The translations under genes were made by a program, and so were the position numbers. The notes beneath the pieces were generated by a model that was given only the letters and a program-made list of their open reading frames with translations, searched no databases and had not been told where the DNA came from. A stretch of DNA of 64,000 nucleotides from Hippophae tibetana (taxonomy: Eukaryota > Streptophyta > Magnoliopsida > Rosales > Elaeagnaceae). Shown in pieces: positions 38,161 to 49,144 of this stretch. How positions within the stretch are numbered: the stretch's first letter is position 1; each line of letters begins with the position of its first letter. Location of the stretch: assembly GCA_037013495.1 (NCBI GenBank), contig CM072807.1:7567001-7631000 (forward strand). The letters are read 5' to 3'.

Positions 38161-41100
38161 CCTGATATCATATTTTCTCTTTTTTAAAATAAAAATTATT
38201 TGCCTTTATATGGTTTTATTCTTTAAAAAATAAAATAACAAAAGAGATTGAGGTTGAAGATGCCCATCATTCATCTAATCTAATTGATTCATATATAAAT
38301 AAATTTTGAAATAATATTTTTTTATTTAAAATGAAAGAAAAATGTTTTTGGGATTGAGGATTGTGGAGAAGAAAGTGTCGGCAGGAGAGTGAATATGAAT
38401 TCCCCCGAAGAGAAGGCAATATTTTTTATTATTTTTTTAACTTTAATTGTGTACCTCTGTTTCAGTGAAGAGAAGTTAATAAGTAATTAGTATTAATTTC
38501 AGTTTAGTTTAAGGAACCGGCAATTTTCGCGGGAAACCTCCTAATATGCAGTAGTTTTTCTTGGACAGACAACTTCGGGTTAAAGCTGTCCACCGGCTAT
38601 TGCGGGTTGTCCACCAATAACAGTCTTGCTTGATATAACGGTACTTTTAAGAGATTATTTTTTAAGTCATATCTATAAATTTTAATTATTTTTACATATG
38701 ATTTTTTCTTAAAATTATAAAAATAATTTAAAATGAAATATAATTTGCACGTATTAATTGAAAAATTGTGCAAATAAAAATCAAACTAAAACCAAAAGTA
38801 TTGCTATTTGCTACCGTTGTTATTTTCCTCTTTTGTTTTCACTTTCTTAAGATACTTGTTATTTTCTTTCTCTCACTATTTTTTCCAACCCACAAGCACC
38901 CGAACGTGTTAAGTAAAATGTTGTTATACTCTAATTAAACATTCACCAAAAATAAAAACGTGAAAATTATTCTAAAGTTACTCGATAAAGTATAATATGC
39001 TTCAAAATTAGAGGATATCTTTGATTTTTTTTTTTTTACTAACAATGGTTTTGAAATAAATAAGTTCTGTAAAATTAATTGCCCCAAAAAAGAGAAAGTG
39101 TTAAAATATCACGCAACATATAAAGTTTTTTTTTATTAATTTTAATCTTAGCATGGTACTTTAGAAAAAAAAATATCATAATTATAATATTTGTGTGCAC
39201 CGTTAGTTACAAAAATAATATTTTATATATTAATCTCGTATAATTTTATTATTAAAAAATATATAATATATTATTTTATATTAAAAATTATTTAATTTAA
39301 TATTATTTAAATTAAATTACGATTATTTGAACATATTTATTATTTAATGTTATATAATTAGATCATGTTAAATGTTATTATAGAGCTATTTTAATTGTTA
39401 TAAGTTTTAGTGTTAATATTTGTAATATTTATTTCTAGTTAAGTGATTTATTAATTAATATTTTTTATATAATTTATTAATTAATCTTAGTAGTTAGATG
39501 GTCTAAATTTTCCAAATTGAATACAATAAGCAGGTAGTTATTATATTTGAAGCGGTTGGTACGTAAAATCACAAAACTGCTAAAGATGACGAAACTTGTA
39601 TAGAAGTTATAACTCATGATACTACTAATAAATTAACGTTTTCTATCAAATAATTTTTTTAGTTATTTCATGCAATTATATAATCAATTATTCAAATTAT
39701 TCTATGTCATTATAAAAAGAGACTGTTAAATTATATCGAATTAAAAATTTAATTGTATCGTACATATAATTCAATTTAATTTATCAATTATTTTCATCTT
39801 TGCAAAAAAGATAAATCAATTGGACCATTCTGAACCATATATAGGGTTATATATTTGATTTCATACATATTATTGATTGCAGTCCGATATTCATTTATTT
39901 GTTATATACACGTGAGTTCTCATGTTCGATTCTTGTTACTTTCATTTATTTTACTCAATGAATGTGTGGTTTCGAAAATTTAACCTTTTTTTTTTTGTTA
40001 ACCTGACGTTATAAGATTTTGATAATGATTTTTATAAAACTGAGATCATAAATATATTTTATTAATTTTTTCATTTATATTAGATATTATTTTTTTTCTT
40101 CTTAATTTTTTATCTTTTATACTAAATACCAAATTTTATTTATAAAATAAAATTGATCGGAAATTAATGCATTCACCTTAAGAGATGATATAAATATTTG
40201 CATATGAAATAACAATCCTTTTAATTACTTTTGTACTAGTTATCAACAATCTTTTATAATGTATTAACAAGCTTGAATTTCTTATCACAAGTATTTTTTT
40301 TAGGTTATCATTGCAAGATCTATTAGTTACGCCCATTGTGAATTACCTATGCAAATATTTCCTTAAGATTATCAATAAATTTACAGAAAAAATGAAATTA
40401 AAAAATATTAGAGAAATTATAAAAAAATAATATCTCTAAAACTAATCGTTAAAATAATATTAAATTATGTCATATCGAATATTATTTAATATTAAACGAG
40501 TTTAAATAATTATTGTTTAATTTAAATGAAAAGATTTTTAATGTAAAATAATGTATCAAATTTTTTTTAAATAATTAAAATATATGAATTAATTATAAAA
40601 AATAATATTTTTAGTATATTCTCAAAATAGTATAATTTCAGGATTGGGATGAGTAATATGATGGTGAATTGAATAAAACTAATTGGTGGGAAGCAATTCT
40701 TACACATGCCAACACATGCTTTTATCGTACCGAGATGAAAGAAATTTCGGTGTCCTTTCTCTTATTTTATTTTATTTTTAAAAATTATTAATATTTAAAG
40801 AAAATATATTAATACATAAAATATAATAATATTAATTTTAAAATAATTAAAAGTATATCTTTATGCTTAGGTAGTCGTTATGCAAACGTTTTATACATAA
40901 ATCTCCAATCAAAAAACATAAATTGTAACATAACGCAATTTAATGTTACTCAAAATTTTAATTTCTGTAAATTATATACTTTTATTTTTAATAATAATTA
41001 ATAATATTTAAAAACATAAAACAATACTAAAATGGAGCACGAACCATGTATATATAATATTGTCTGTATGAAATAGGTGGTTTAACAACCAGATCATTTA

Positions 41101-41610
41101 TTAAGATATAAATATAATCGGAATTACTCAACCATCCAAAGTCCCCATTATTTTCTTTTTGTTCTATTAATTCTATACAATATAGACATCTGATATTTAT
41201 CTCCCAGCAAGTCACCCTCCGTTCTTTTTTTATCCTACTAAGATTCAATACTTTGCATTTAAAGAATTAATAACTTGTATAATTTGATATAATTTATAAT
41301 TTTTTATTTTTAACTTTAATCTAATTTTTATTAATTTTTATTAATTTTAAGTTCATTGCTATTATTTAAAATTTATTGTAGATTTGAAAAAAATAAATAT
41401 CTAAAATTTTAAAAATATATCGTATAAATTTTTTTAAATTTAAATAAAAATTTATTGAAATAATTAAGAAACAAAATAAAAGTTAAAATAATAAAAGAAA
41501 ATATTTACAAAAAAGTAGAAAAGACGTTAATGGAAACGAAAAAAACAAAGAAAAAGGACGCAATAAGCATATGATTAGGTAGAGAGAATCCGTGAAAATT
41601 GGTAGACATT
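38161..41610. other. Kinase promoter region and AT-rich spacer
   Basis: 38500-38650 is locally GC-richer with the word TTGTCCACC and near-variants, and probably belongs to the kinase promoter. From 38650 to 41610 the sequence is AT-rich with no gene. A short frame at 41027-41248 has no signature. Confidence 0.5.
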
Positions 41611-42125
41611 ATGGTATCAGAGTCAAAGGGTTAACTTAAATTGATTAATACATACAGTAGTTAATAATCAATCTCATCTCCCTTTTTCAGTATTAGCTTG
41701 TACTAATACATATGACTTAACTATTTACATTAATAGAAGAGGTAAGTTTGCTGCAGAAATGTATAGATTTGGGTGAAGAGTTATAAGTTCCGCTTAAACT
41801 GTGTGATAGACGTTCAAGGCAATAATACCTTATAAGTACCAGTGGTTTAGCAAACAACCAATTCTATTAAGTTAGTGTTATAAGTTATAAGTGTTCTTAT
41901 AAGAGATAGAATAAGAACTTAAATATTAAATACCTCATGCATTGTTTATTTAATTTAACTTCATTACTCAAATTTCATGATTTATATTCTGAATCTTGTT
42001 TGTTATTAATAATTTGTAATTTATTTGTTAAGAATCTTATTTACCTTGCAATACAAATTATATTGATGATTAGTTTTATCCATTTTGTTTACAAATATTT
42101 AACTTTAAAATTTTCAAACTTAATT

Positions 42126-43368
42126 ATGTCCAAACAAAGTTTTTCAGTATCATCACCTTTATTAAACAAAACATCATTTTCTTCAAATAAGTCTTACATT
42201 ACCAATAGTAACGAAGTTACTATTAAAATTTTTGAAAAATCAATTGATCGTTGGAAGATTCCAAATATCATTAAAAATCAAATTTATCAAACAAAGATGA
42301 TGAATCTTTTTAAAACTGATTATATCATTAAAATTGAAGAAATAGATCTTGAACTTTCATTACCTTTTGAATCAATCCAACTTCTTTCAAAAAAATCATT
42401 ACAAAAACATTTTGATAGACAATTCAAATATGTTCATTTTGGTTTAGTCCAGATTGGATTAAGACCTCTAACTCGATTGGGGTTAGGTTCATCAATTTCT
42501 AGCAGGCTTAAGAGATGCTAGATTAACAGATTTCAAGGAATCTTTATTAGGTACGGTAAAAACGGGCTTAGACTTAGGACCAATATCCTTTAACTGTTTC
42601 CCAGATATCGTAGTATATTTAAGATATCCTCAATTATTAAAAACATTAACACTTTTAATCCAAACTCATAATACTAATGTGTTACGCGAAACAATTACGG
42701 TAGCTTTATTATTTAGAGTTCATCATAAGATTATGACTTCCACTTGGGATATTAGAAACATTCATAACTTTGGTAAAGGATAAACTATTTTATTACAGAC
42801 ATATTTGTCTAGATCAAATATTACCATCCTTAGACCAATAAGTTGGGATAGTGTAGTATACCTAGATAGGTGGCTTTTAAAAGGGATTTTTCAGCCAATA
42901 TCAGAAACTCATCAACCGAAAGAACCTATCCAAAATACAGAAGTTACGGAAATAATAAAATATAAAAATGGAAATATTGAAATAGGATTCAATAGATCTT
43001 CATCAATGAGATGCTCTTCGAGCACCTCTGACTTTTCATTTATAGATTTACCACTCAAAACAAACCCTAGGTTATCAACCTTAGATATCCTTAGGAAAAC
43101 AAAACTTAAAGGGGTAGACTGTAGTACTAGAGTACCCAGACCAGTTTACATTGTTGACAACTCTGAGATGAGCGATTCACCTCAACTATCACCTATTTTC
43201 CCATTATCACCAATTCAATCCAGAGCACCTAGCGAACATGTTAGGATTAATGAATTAAATGTATTAACATTGGATGATGAAAATTTAGACATAGAAAATC
43301 TACGTCTAGATATAGATTATCCACATAACAAAAGAATTAAACATTGGTTTTTTAAAACACACTCATAG
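42126..43368 (+). pseudogene. Broken movement-protein region of the endogenous pararetrovirus
   Basis: The region starts at an ATG (42126). The first frame carries the conserved 'aromatic-VHFGLVQIGLRPL' motif of the caulimovirid/30K-type movement protein. The homology then moves to another frame near 42490 (a frameshift), with further conserved blocks (RDAR, ESLLGTV, GPISFN). A stop codon follows at 42781-42783, after which matching sequence resumes in the frame open to 43368. At least two disabling changes mean no functional protein can be made. Movement proteins let plant viruses pass through plasmodesmata. Family assignment is by motif pattern and by the primer site upstream. Confidence 0.6.
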
Positions 43369-44138
43369 CACTCTAGGGCAAGCTGCTTTAGGAAACATGA
43401 GCACTATGTTAAAGAACATAATAAAAATGTAGAATTCTTCGAATGGTTAGAAATCTATAGGACAACCAAATGATTGGCCTCACTGTTCGTACATCAATGG
43501 AGACACACTGAAAAAATGCATAGGACGATTCCTAAGCCATATGAAATGTTTCCATAACATATTACCACCTTAATTAGGAATGCCCTGATTAAGATATCAC
43601 CGGTAGTTAACTGTGAACCACTAATTAGCTCAGTATCACCAATGGACTAACCATTAGAAATATTACCAATTGACCTTAAGTCAAATAAAACAGTAGAACC
43701 TATTGACTTAGTCAAACCATTAACAGTCTTAATAGGTAACCTACCAGTTACAATAACAGATCCAAAACTTGAACCAATAGTTAAATCTATAGTTCAAATT
43801 GACCCTAAACTAGTCAACATTACTGTAGAACCTATATCTATAGTTCCACATTATAATATGTTCCCTTCAATTAGTGTTTCGGATGTCATAGAGGCTGACT
43901 TCGATATGCTTTTAGAAGCTGAACCTTTAGCTAGAAAACCAAAAGTTTCAACTCTACAACTCAAAACCTTTTCGGACATTAGTTCTAGTGAAGTCAGTGA
44001 AGCTAACTTTGATAGACTATTAGAAGAAACTAATGAATAGTTAATACAATTAACATGGTTAATATTAAAAAGAAGTTACCCATATGGAAAACTCCATATG
44101 GTTCATTTGAAGTTGAACATACTCCATTACGACCTTAA
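43369..44138 (+). pseudogene. Downstream degenerate viral polyprotein region
   Basis: Pro/Val/Ile-rich frames with several stops (for example around 43470, 43557, 43650) continue until 44040, and coding-like text persists in another frame to about 44138. It has no recognisable catalytic motif. The position after the movement protein suggests the linker before the coat protein of a pararetroviral polyprotein. Confidence 0.35.
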
Positions 44139-45268
44139 ACTTGAGAACATATTTTTTAGTCAATTTTATTTATAAAAAAATAAAAATAAAATATCAACTC
44201 TATTTTACAAAACATAATTATTATAAACATAAAATAATATTAACACTTTATAAATTTATAATTAATTTTAAATACATAAATCTCTTTTATCATATTATAT
44301 ATTAAAGTTTTATTTTAAAAAATAAAAATAATTTATTTTATAATAGAATAAATATAAATTATACGAAAATGATATGCTAAGCATTTTGATAATTCATAAA
44401 TAATATAATACATTATTATTATTATTAAATATAATTATATTTAATAATTAATTATAATTATGATATAAAAAATAATATTCATAAAAATAATTAAATTATT
44501 AAAAAAAATTGAGAAGCATCTATATCCAACTTTCTACAAAATACAAATACAAATATAGAACATTTTGAAGCAAAATTTGAATCAAAATATTATCTAATAT
44601 AATATTATTATAATTATTTTTATTATTAATATAATAAAACATATAAAATATATCTAATTAATTATATTTAAATATTTAAATAAAATTATTATTAATAAAT
44701 ATTTGTTATCTTAATAACAATTAAAATTATAATAATATTAGAGATATGTGTTATAATGTAATCTATTTTTTAATTTTTTAATCTTAAATAATTTATTTTT
44801 TAAAAAATATCAATATTTTTTCATAAAAATAATTGTAACTATTTAGTAAAGTTTTTAATAATTTAAAATTTTATAATTTATTATTATTATTTTAAATTAT
44901 TTTATAATAAAATTTTGATAAGTTATTTGTTATAAAAAGTTATATATTTTTTATTATATAAAAATAAATTATTATTTATTAAAATTTGGTGAATGGTGAT
45001 ATTTTATTTTTGGTTTTTTTTAAGAAGATAAGAAGAAAAAAAAATGTGATTGAGAAATAAGAAAGGAGAGAGAGAAAAAAGTGGTTACTGTTTGATTTGT
45101 CGTGAAGAGAAAAAAAAGGTGGCTAATTAAGAAATAGGGAAGGAGAGAGGAAAAAAATATAATTACCAGTAAATTGTTGAATAGGTTTTATTTTATCCCC
45201 TTTTAAACTAAAATAAATCTTAACCATTTTTTAAACTATTATAAAAAATATAACTTTTTAGACAAATC
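44138..45268 (+). repeat. 1.1-kb dispersed repeat, forward copy
   Basis: It aligns to 53372-54498 in opposite orientation. Shared landmarks, in order, are ACTTGAGAACATATTTTTTAG, AAATTTATAATTAATTTTAAATACA, ATCTCTTTTATCATATTATATAT, TAACTATTTAGTAAA, AAAATTTTGATAAGTTATTTG and an end near TTTAGACAAATCATCGTAT. No coding capacity. It may be a MITE or solo LTR; terminal repeats are not clear. Confidence 0.65.
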
Positions 45269-46899
45269 ATCGTATATATTGGTTTTCTTTGTGAAGAGAT
45301 GTAGGATAGAAACAAAAGGAAAAAAGCATAAACGACTTAGAGAAAAAGCAAAAGGAGGCGATCGAAGGTAGAGAAAAATAGAAGAAAAATCTAGACATAA
45401 GGCAAAAGTTGATTTTTGGAGTGTTCATTTTTCTTTCAATTATTCTAAACAAAATTTGATGAATTCGTTTATATTAAATTTAATTTTTAATCGTTTATAT
45501 TAAATTTAATTTTTAATATAAATTAATTTTTTTATTTTAAGAAAAAGATGTAATCTAATTTCAAAATATGTTTAATTTTTCATATTAATTTGAATTATTT
45601 TTATTAATGTTTATCTGATTTATTCTAAATTTATTGTTTCTAATTAATTAGTCATTAATTAAATGATTTTAATATTGTGATTCATTATCGAATGAGGGAA
45701 TTATATGATAGATTTAAAATATTTTGACATAGGTAAATATAGAGATTGAAACACTTGTATGAACCTGTGTAGTATTAAAATAATTGATCTTAATATTTTC
45801 TTAGTTTGTTAAATTACATACTCTTGTGTAAATTGATAAACAATAATATTTTTGGATGTTTTTTTGGAGATTGCTAACAAATAAAAAAATTAAATTCAAT
45901 TAGCTAGATGCGTAAAACATACTAAGTAATTGGGTGAAATCGATTTCTTAAAAGTTTTCTTTACATTAATTTGATTTTTGAACAATATCTTTATTTTATT
46001 TTGCGCATTTTCTTTCTATTGTTTTTATTTTAAATTCTAATTACAACAACCTGAGTGATTTCTCTAGATAAAATTTAAGATTAACATAATTTTGATATTT
46101 TTCAAAAGTAAGTTATCAATCTATGAGGATAATACCTTTCTTATCACTTTATTACACTACTACAAAACAAACTATTAAAGCTAGTTCACGCGTTGAATCA
46201 CTTTAAAATATTGATTTTTTATTTTATTTTTGTTCTCATTTTTCACTCTACTAACATGTATTTAATATAGCATAAAAAACAAAATCTATTTGACAAAATG
46301 TAAATAATAATACAAATAATTGAAATTTAAATATAATTAATTATTTGATAATTAAATTTATTAGAAAAACAAGTAATGTATATACAATATATATAATTAA
46401 CTTCAATTATAAATAAAATAATGTCATCAAAATGTAATTGGATTGTGCGAGCAAACTTGATTGGCTTAGAATCACCAATATAATGACAAGAAAATTGGGC
46501 AGAAAGAAGCTGGTTCATATAACAATTTATTCTCCTACATACATGAGCACGTAAACATCCATCAAACAAACAATCTAAACTTCGAAGACATACGAATGGA
46601 GAAATTAAATAATTATAAATATTACCATGATCTTATCATATGTTATTCAAGATTATATTTTTATCCTGATGTTATTTTTAAACAAAGTGTTTTGTCTATT
46701 CTTCTTGTAAATCACCAAAAATATAGATATCATAGCCCCATTTGTTCCAACCAAAGAAATATACGTAATTAATTAAATTCAAAATAAGAATGTAATATCA
46801 TGAATTCACAAAAAATAACTTATATATGTTAACATATTAGTAAAAGAGATTACTATATCGATATCCGAATGATATAATAATAAAATTATCCCTTTGAAC
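45269..46899. other. AT-rich spacer
   Basis: No gene recognised. An isolated CACTA-type terminus occurs at 46155. A 20-base duplication (TTTATATTAAATTTAATTTT) is at about 45467-45510. Confidence 0.5.
46155..46175 (+). mobile_element. Isolated CACTA-like terminus
   Basis: CACTACTACAAAACAAAC matches the first 13 bases of the complete CACTA element at 47984. No matching opposite end or transposase is seen within a few kb, so it is a truncated copy or a chance match. Confidence 0.3.
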
Positions 46900-47217
46900 T
46901 TATAACTTTATTAATCTTTTGTCTATAAATATGAAGTTATTTGGAATCAAGTTGGTATTTTTAATGCTATAATGTGCTCTAAATATGAAATCAAGTGTAA
47001 CTTTGATTTATTACTTTGTTTGGTTGAGTTTTGTTGCCCTTAAATGTACGGAACAATTGTGTATTACATTTATGGGTACCAAAACTCAACCAAGTCAAGT
47101 AACAAAATAAGAGTTACACATGACTTCATATTTAGAGTTCATTATAGCATTAAATATATCAACTTTATACTAGATAGTTTCATATTTATAGACAAATGAT
47201 TAATAAAATGTTATCAT
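46900..47217. mobile_element. Long foldback (hairpin) element
   Basis: Two arms of about 145 bases, at 46900-47048 and 47064-47217, are inverted copies separated by only about 15 bases. Matching landmarks include TTTGTCTATAAATATGAA, TTAATGCTATAATG, CTCTAAATATGAA, GTGTAACT, TTGGTTGAGTTTTG and CCCWTAAATGTA. A transcript would fold into one long, imperfect stem. It is most likely a foldback MITE and could be a small-RNA source. Confidence 0.85.
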
Positions 47218-47983
47218 AATATTGGCTTTTTTTAATGTAAAAGGTTGAAAAAGCACAAGTTTAATCTATATGAGTTCTTACGTTGCTAATTCTTCTATCA
47301 GTGTTAGTGTTCTCCAAGAGCTCTTCTATTTAGAGCAATCTCCTAGTTGGGTAATCTGAGTTCACTTTATCAGTGAGTCATTTATGATTTTTTGGATTTA
47401 TTCTCATTCCACCTATGTGTGATTTTGTTTCTTTGTTTTGTTGATTCTATTATAATGATTTGTTTATGATCTATTATGGTAGGAAACTTGTTCGTAATTG
47501 TGGTTATGATATGGTAGGAAATATATTTCCTCTATTTGATCTTTTTCTGACCTTGGATATCATTGAGCTAATTAACGAGGAGCACATTTCACTTGATTGG
47601 GATATAGTTGAAAAAAATCATATCTAGAAAGTTGGTGACTTCCGATAATAAGTGAAAGGTTTGAGATCTAGATAAACTTAAATACTTATGTGTCTTCATC
47701 CTATTCTCATTGTATTGGATGATAGTGTCAACAATTATGAAGAGTTTCAAAGATTGGACTCAGAACAGGGAAATTATTTTTTTATCAGAACGTCAATCTT
47801 TTGTATTTTTTGTTTCTGGTTTTAGGTTTTGCTTATTTTTGTGTGAAACTATTATGTTATTGCTACTGTCATTGGATTATGTTAGCTCATTTAACATAAT
47901 TACGTATTTCCTTATTACTTAGTTGGATAGACAGGAAGGAATTAGGTATTGTTTTAGAATTTTTTTCTCAAGTTAGTTAGGTA
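47218..47983. other. Unassigned DNA left of the CACTA element
   Basis: Composition is less AT-rich than the flanks. A plus-strand stretch around 47690-47790 reads protein-like (LDDSVNNYEEFQRLDSEQGN) but is short and broken. It may be a retroelement scrap. Confidence 0.35.
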
Positions 47984-48018
47984 CACTACTACAAAAAGGG
48001 GTATATAAGTCGATGTCT

Positions 48019-48183
48019 AAAGTCGGTTTTTACAAAAAACCGACTTTGAATGAATTTAAAGTCGGTTGACGTGGACAACCGATGCTATCCACCTAACATA
48101 GCGTCGGTTGACGTGGACAACCGACGCTATCCACGTAACGTAGCGTCGGTTGACATGGACAACCGACGCTATCCACCTAATAT
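48019..48183. repeat. CACTA left sub-terminal palindromic repeats (3 x 42 bases plus one hairpin)
   Basis: 48019-48047 is an inverted pair AAAGTCGGTTTT/AAAACCGACTTT around a short loop. Three tandem 42-base units start at 48058, 48100 and 48142. Each contains a palindrome made of GCGTCGGTTG and CAACCGACGC around about seven bases. These are the likely binding sites for the element's own DNA-binding protein. A 76-codon frame over them is an artefact of the 42-base (14-codon) period. Confidence 0.9.
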
Positions 48184-49144
48184 ATGCCCTAACATCTCAT
48201 TTAGTACGCAGATTTCCAGTTTTCGATCTGCTTCTTCCTCTCCTTTCCTCACTCGAGTCACTTTTCTCCCAAAATCTTAACCGTGCGCCACCTTCGTTCT
48301 ACATTTCCGGCCACCTCTAACCACCATTTGAACGGACGTTTGTAAGTTTTCTCTTCTCACAATATTATCTGTCAGTTCTTCTTTTTTTAATAGCAAAATG
48401 TTAAAATCTGCGTATGGGTATTCCATTGATTAATTCCCGAAATATGAATGTTCTTATGTCTTAATTTGGAGTGCAATATTTCGTGCAGTAGAACCAAATA
48501 ATTCTTTATTTCATTTTTAATAAAATGGGATGATCCAAGGCTGATCTTAACTTATATAAGTATGAGTTAAAAACCGGAGGTTGTGATAATTTGTAAAATA
48601 CATATGCTTGTGACAAGTAGGATAAATCAAAAAGGGTTTGTGATCTATTATTATTAATATTACAAAGTGACTTTTTTATAGTCGAAATAAAGTGAACAGC
48701 GTTTAATTTGTGCTAATTTATCAGCGTGTAAATGTATTTCGTTAATCGAACAGCGTATTTTTGTATAAATTTTTGATTTAGTTATGTTTTTTTGTTTGCT
48801 TGTAATAATAATGTTTGAATTATTACTTGTATGTATTCAATAATATGTGAAATGTTTTGTGGGTTTGCGTGGATAAATTTATACGTATAATTAATATTAC
48901 TTTGTAATTATGATATAGTAACATGCTTAGAAATTAGAATCAATCGCGTGATTGGTTTTTATATATATATTCATGAAACATGAACTGCTTATTTTTTAAT
49001 TTGTATATAAATGGTTTTGTAAAATGATTAAAATGATAACTATTTTGCATTATGTATGTTTTGATATATATTCTAATAATTAGGAAATTTATATATAATA
49101 ATACATAATTAAGTAATATGTTTAATTAATGTCATTAATAGAAA
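48184..49144 (+). promoter_or_regulatory. CACTA promoter, leader exon and probable leader intron
   Basis: 48190-48345 is pyrimidine-rich like a plant 5' UTR and ends in ACGTTTGTAAGTTTTC, a good donor. The AT-rich 48345-49140 would be an intron ending in TTAATAG just before the transposase ATG at 49145. Inferred from composition and splice-site words only. Confidence 0.4.

Larger units (their letters stand above)
41611..44138 (+). mobile_element. Endogenous pararetrovirus fragment (Caulimoviridae), degenerate
   Basis: It begins close to TGGTATCAGAGTC (41612-41624), which is complementary to the 3' end of initiator tRNA-Met and is where caulimovirus genomes prime reverse transcription. About 500 bases later starts a movement-protein-like reading region, followed by a long linker region with protein-like but interrupted frames up to about 44138. 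No coat-protein zinc knuckle, protease, reverse transcriptase or RNase H is present, so only the first part of a viral genome remains. At 44138 it meets an unrelated repeat. Which genus it belongs to cannot be told; petuvirus or florendovirus would fit the single-polyprotein look. Confidence 0.6.

Noticed and set aside
41612-41624. Primer site as the start of a Copia LTR retrotransposon
   Set aside because: No LTR end precedes it and no gag follows; movement-protein-type sequence follows instead, which fits a pararetrovirus better.
48050-48280. 76-codon frame with a repeated SVDVDNRRYP motif
   Set aside because: It is produced by the 42-base (14-codon) non-coding repeats at the CACTA left end.
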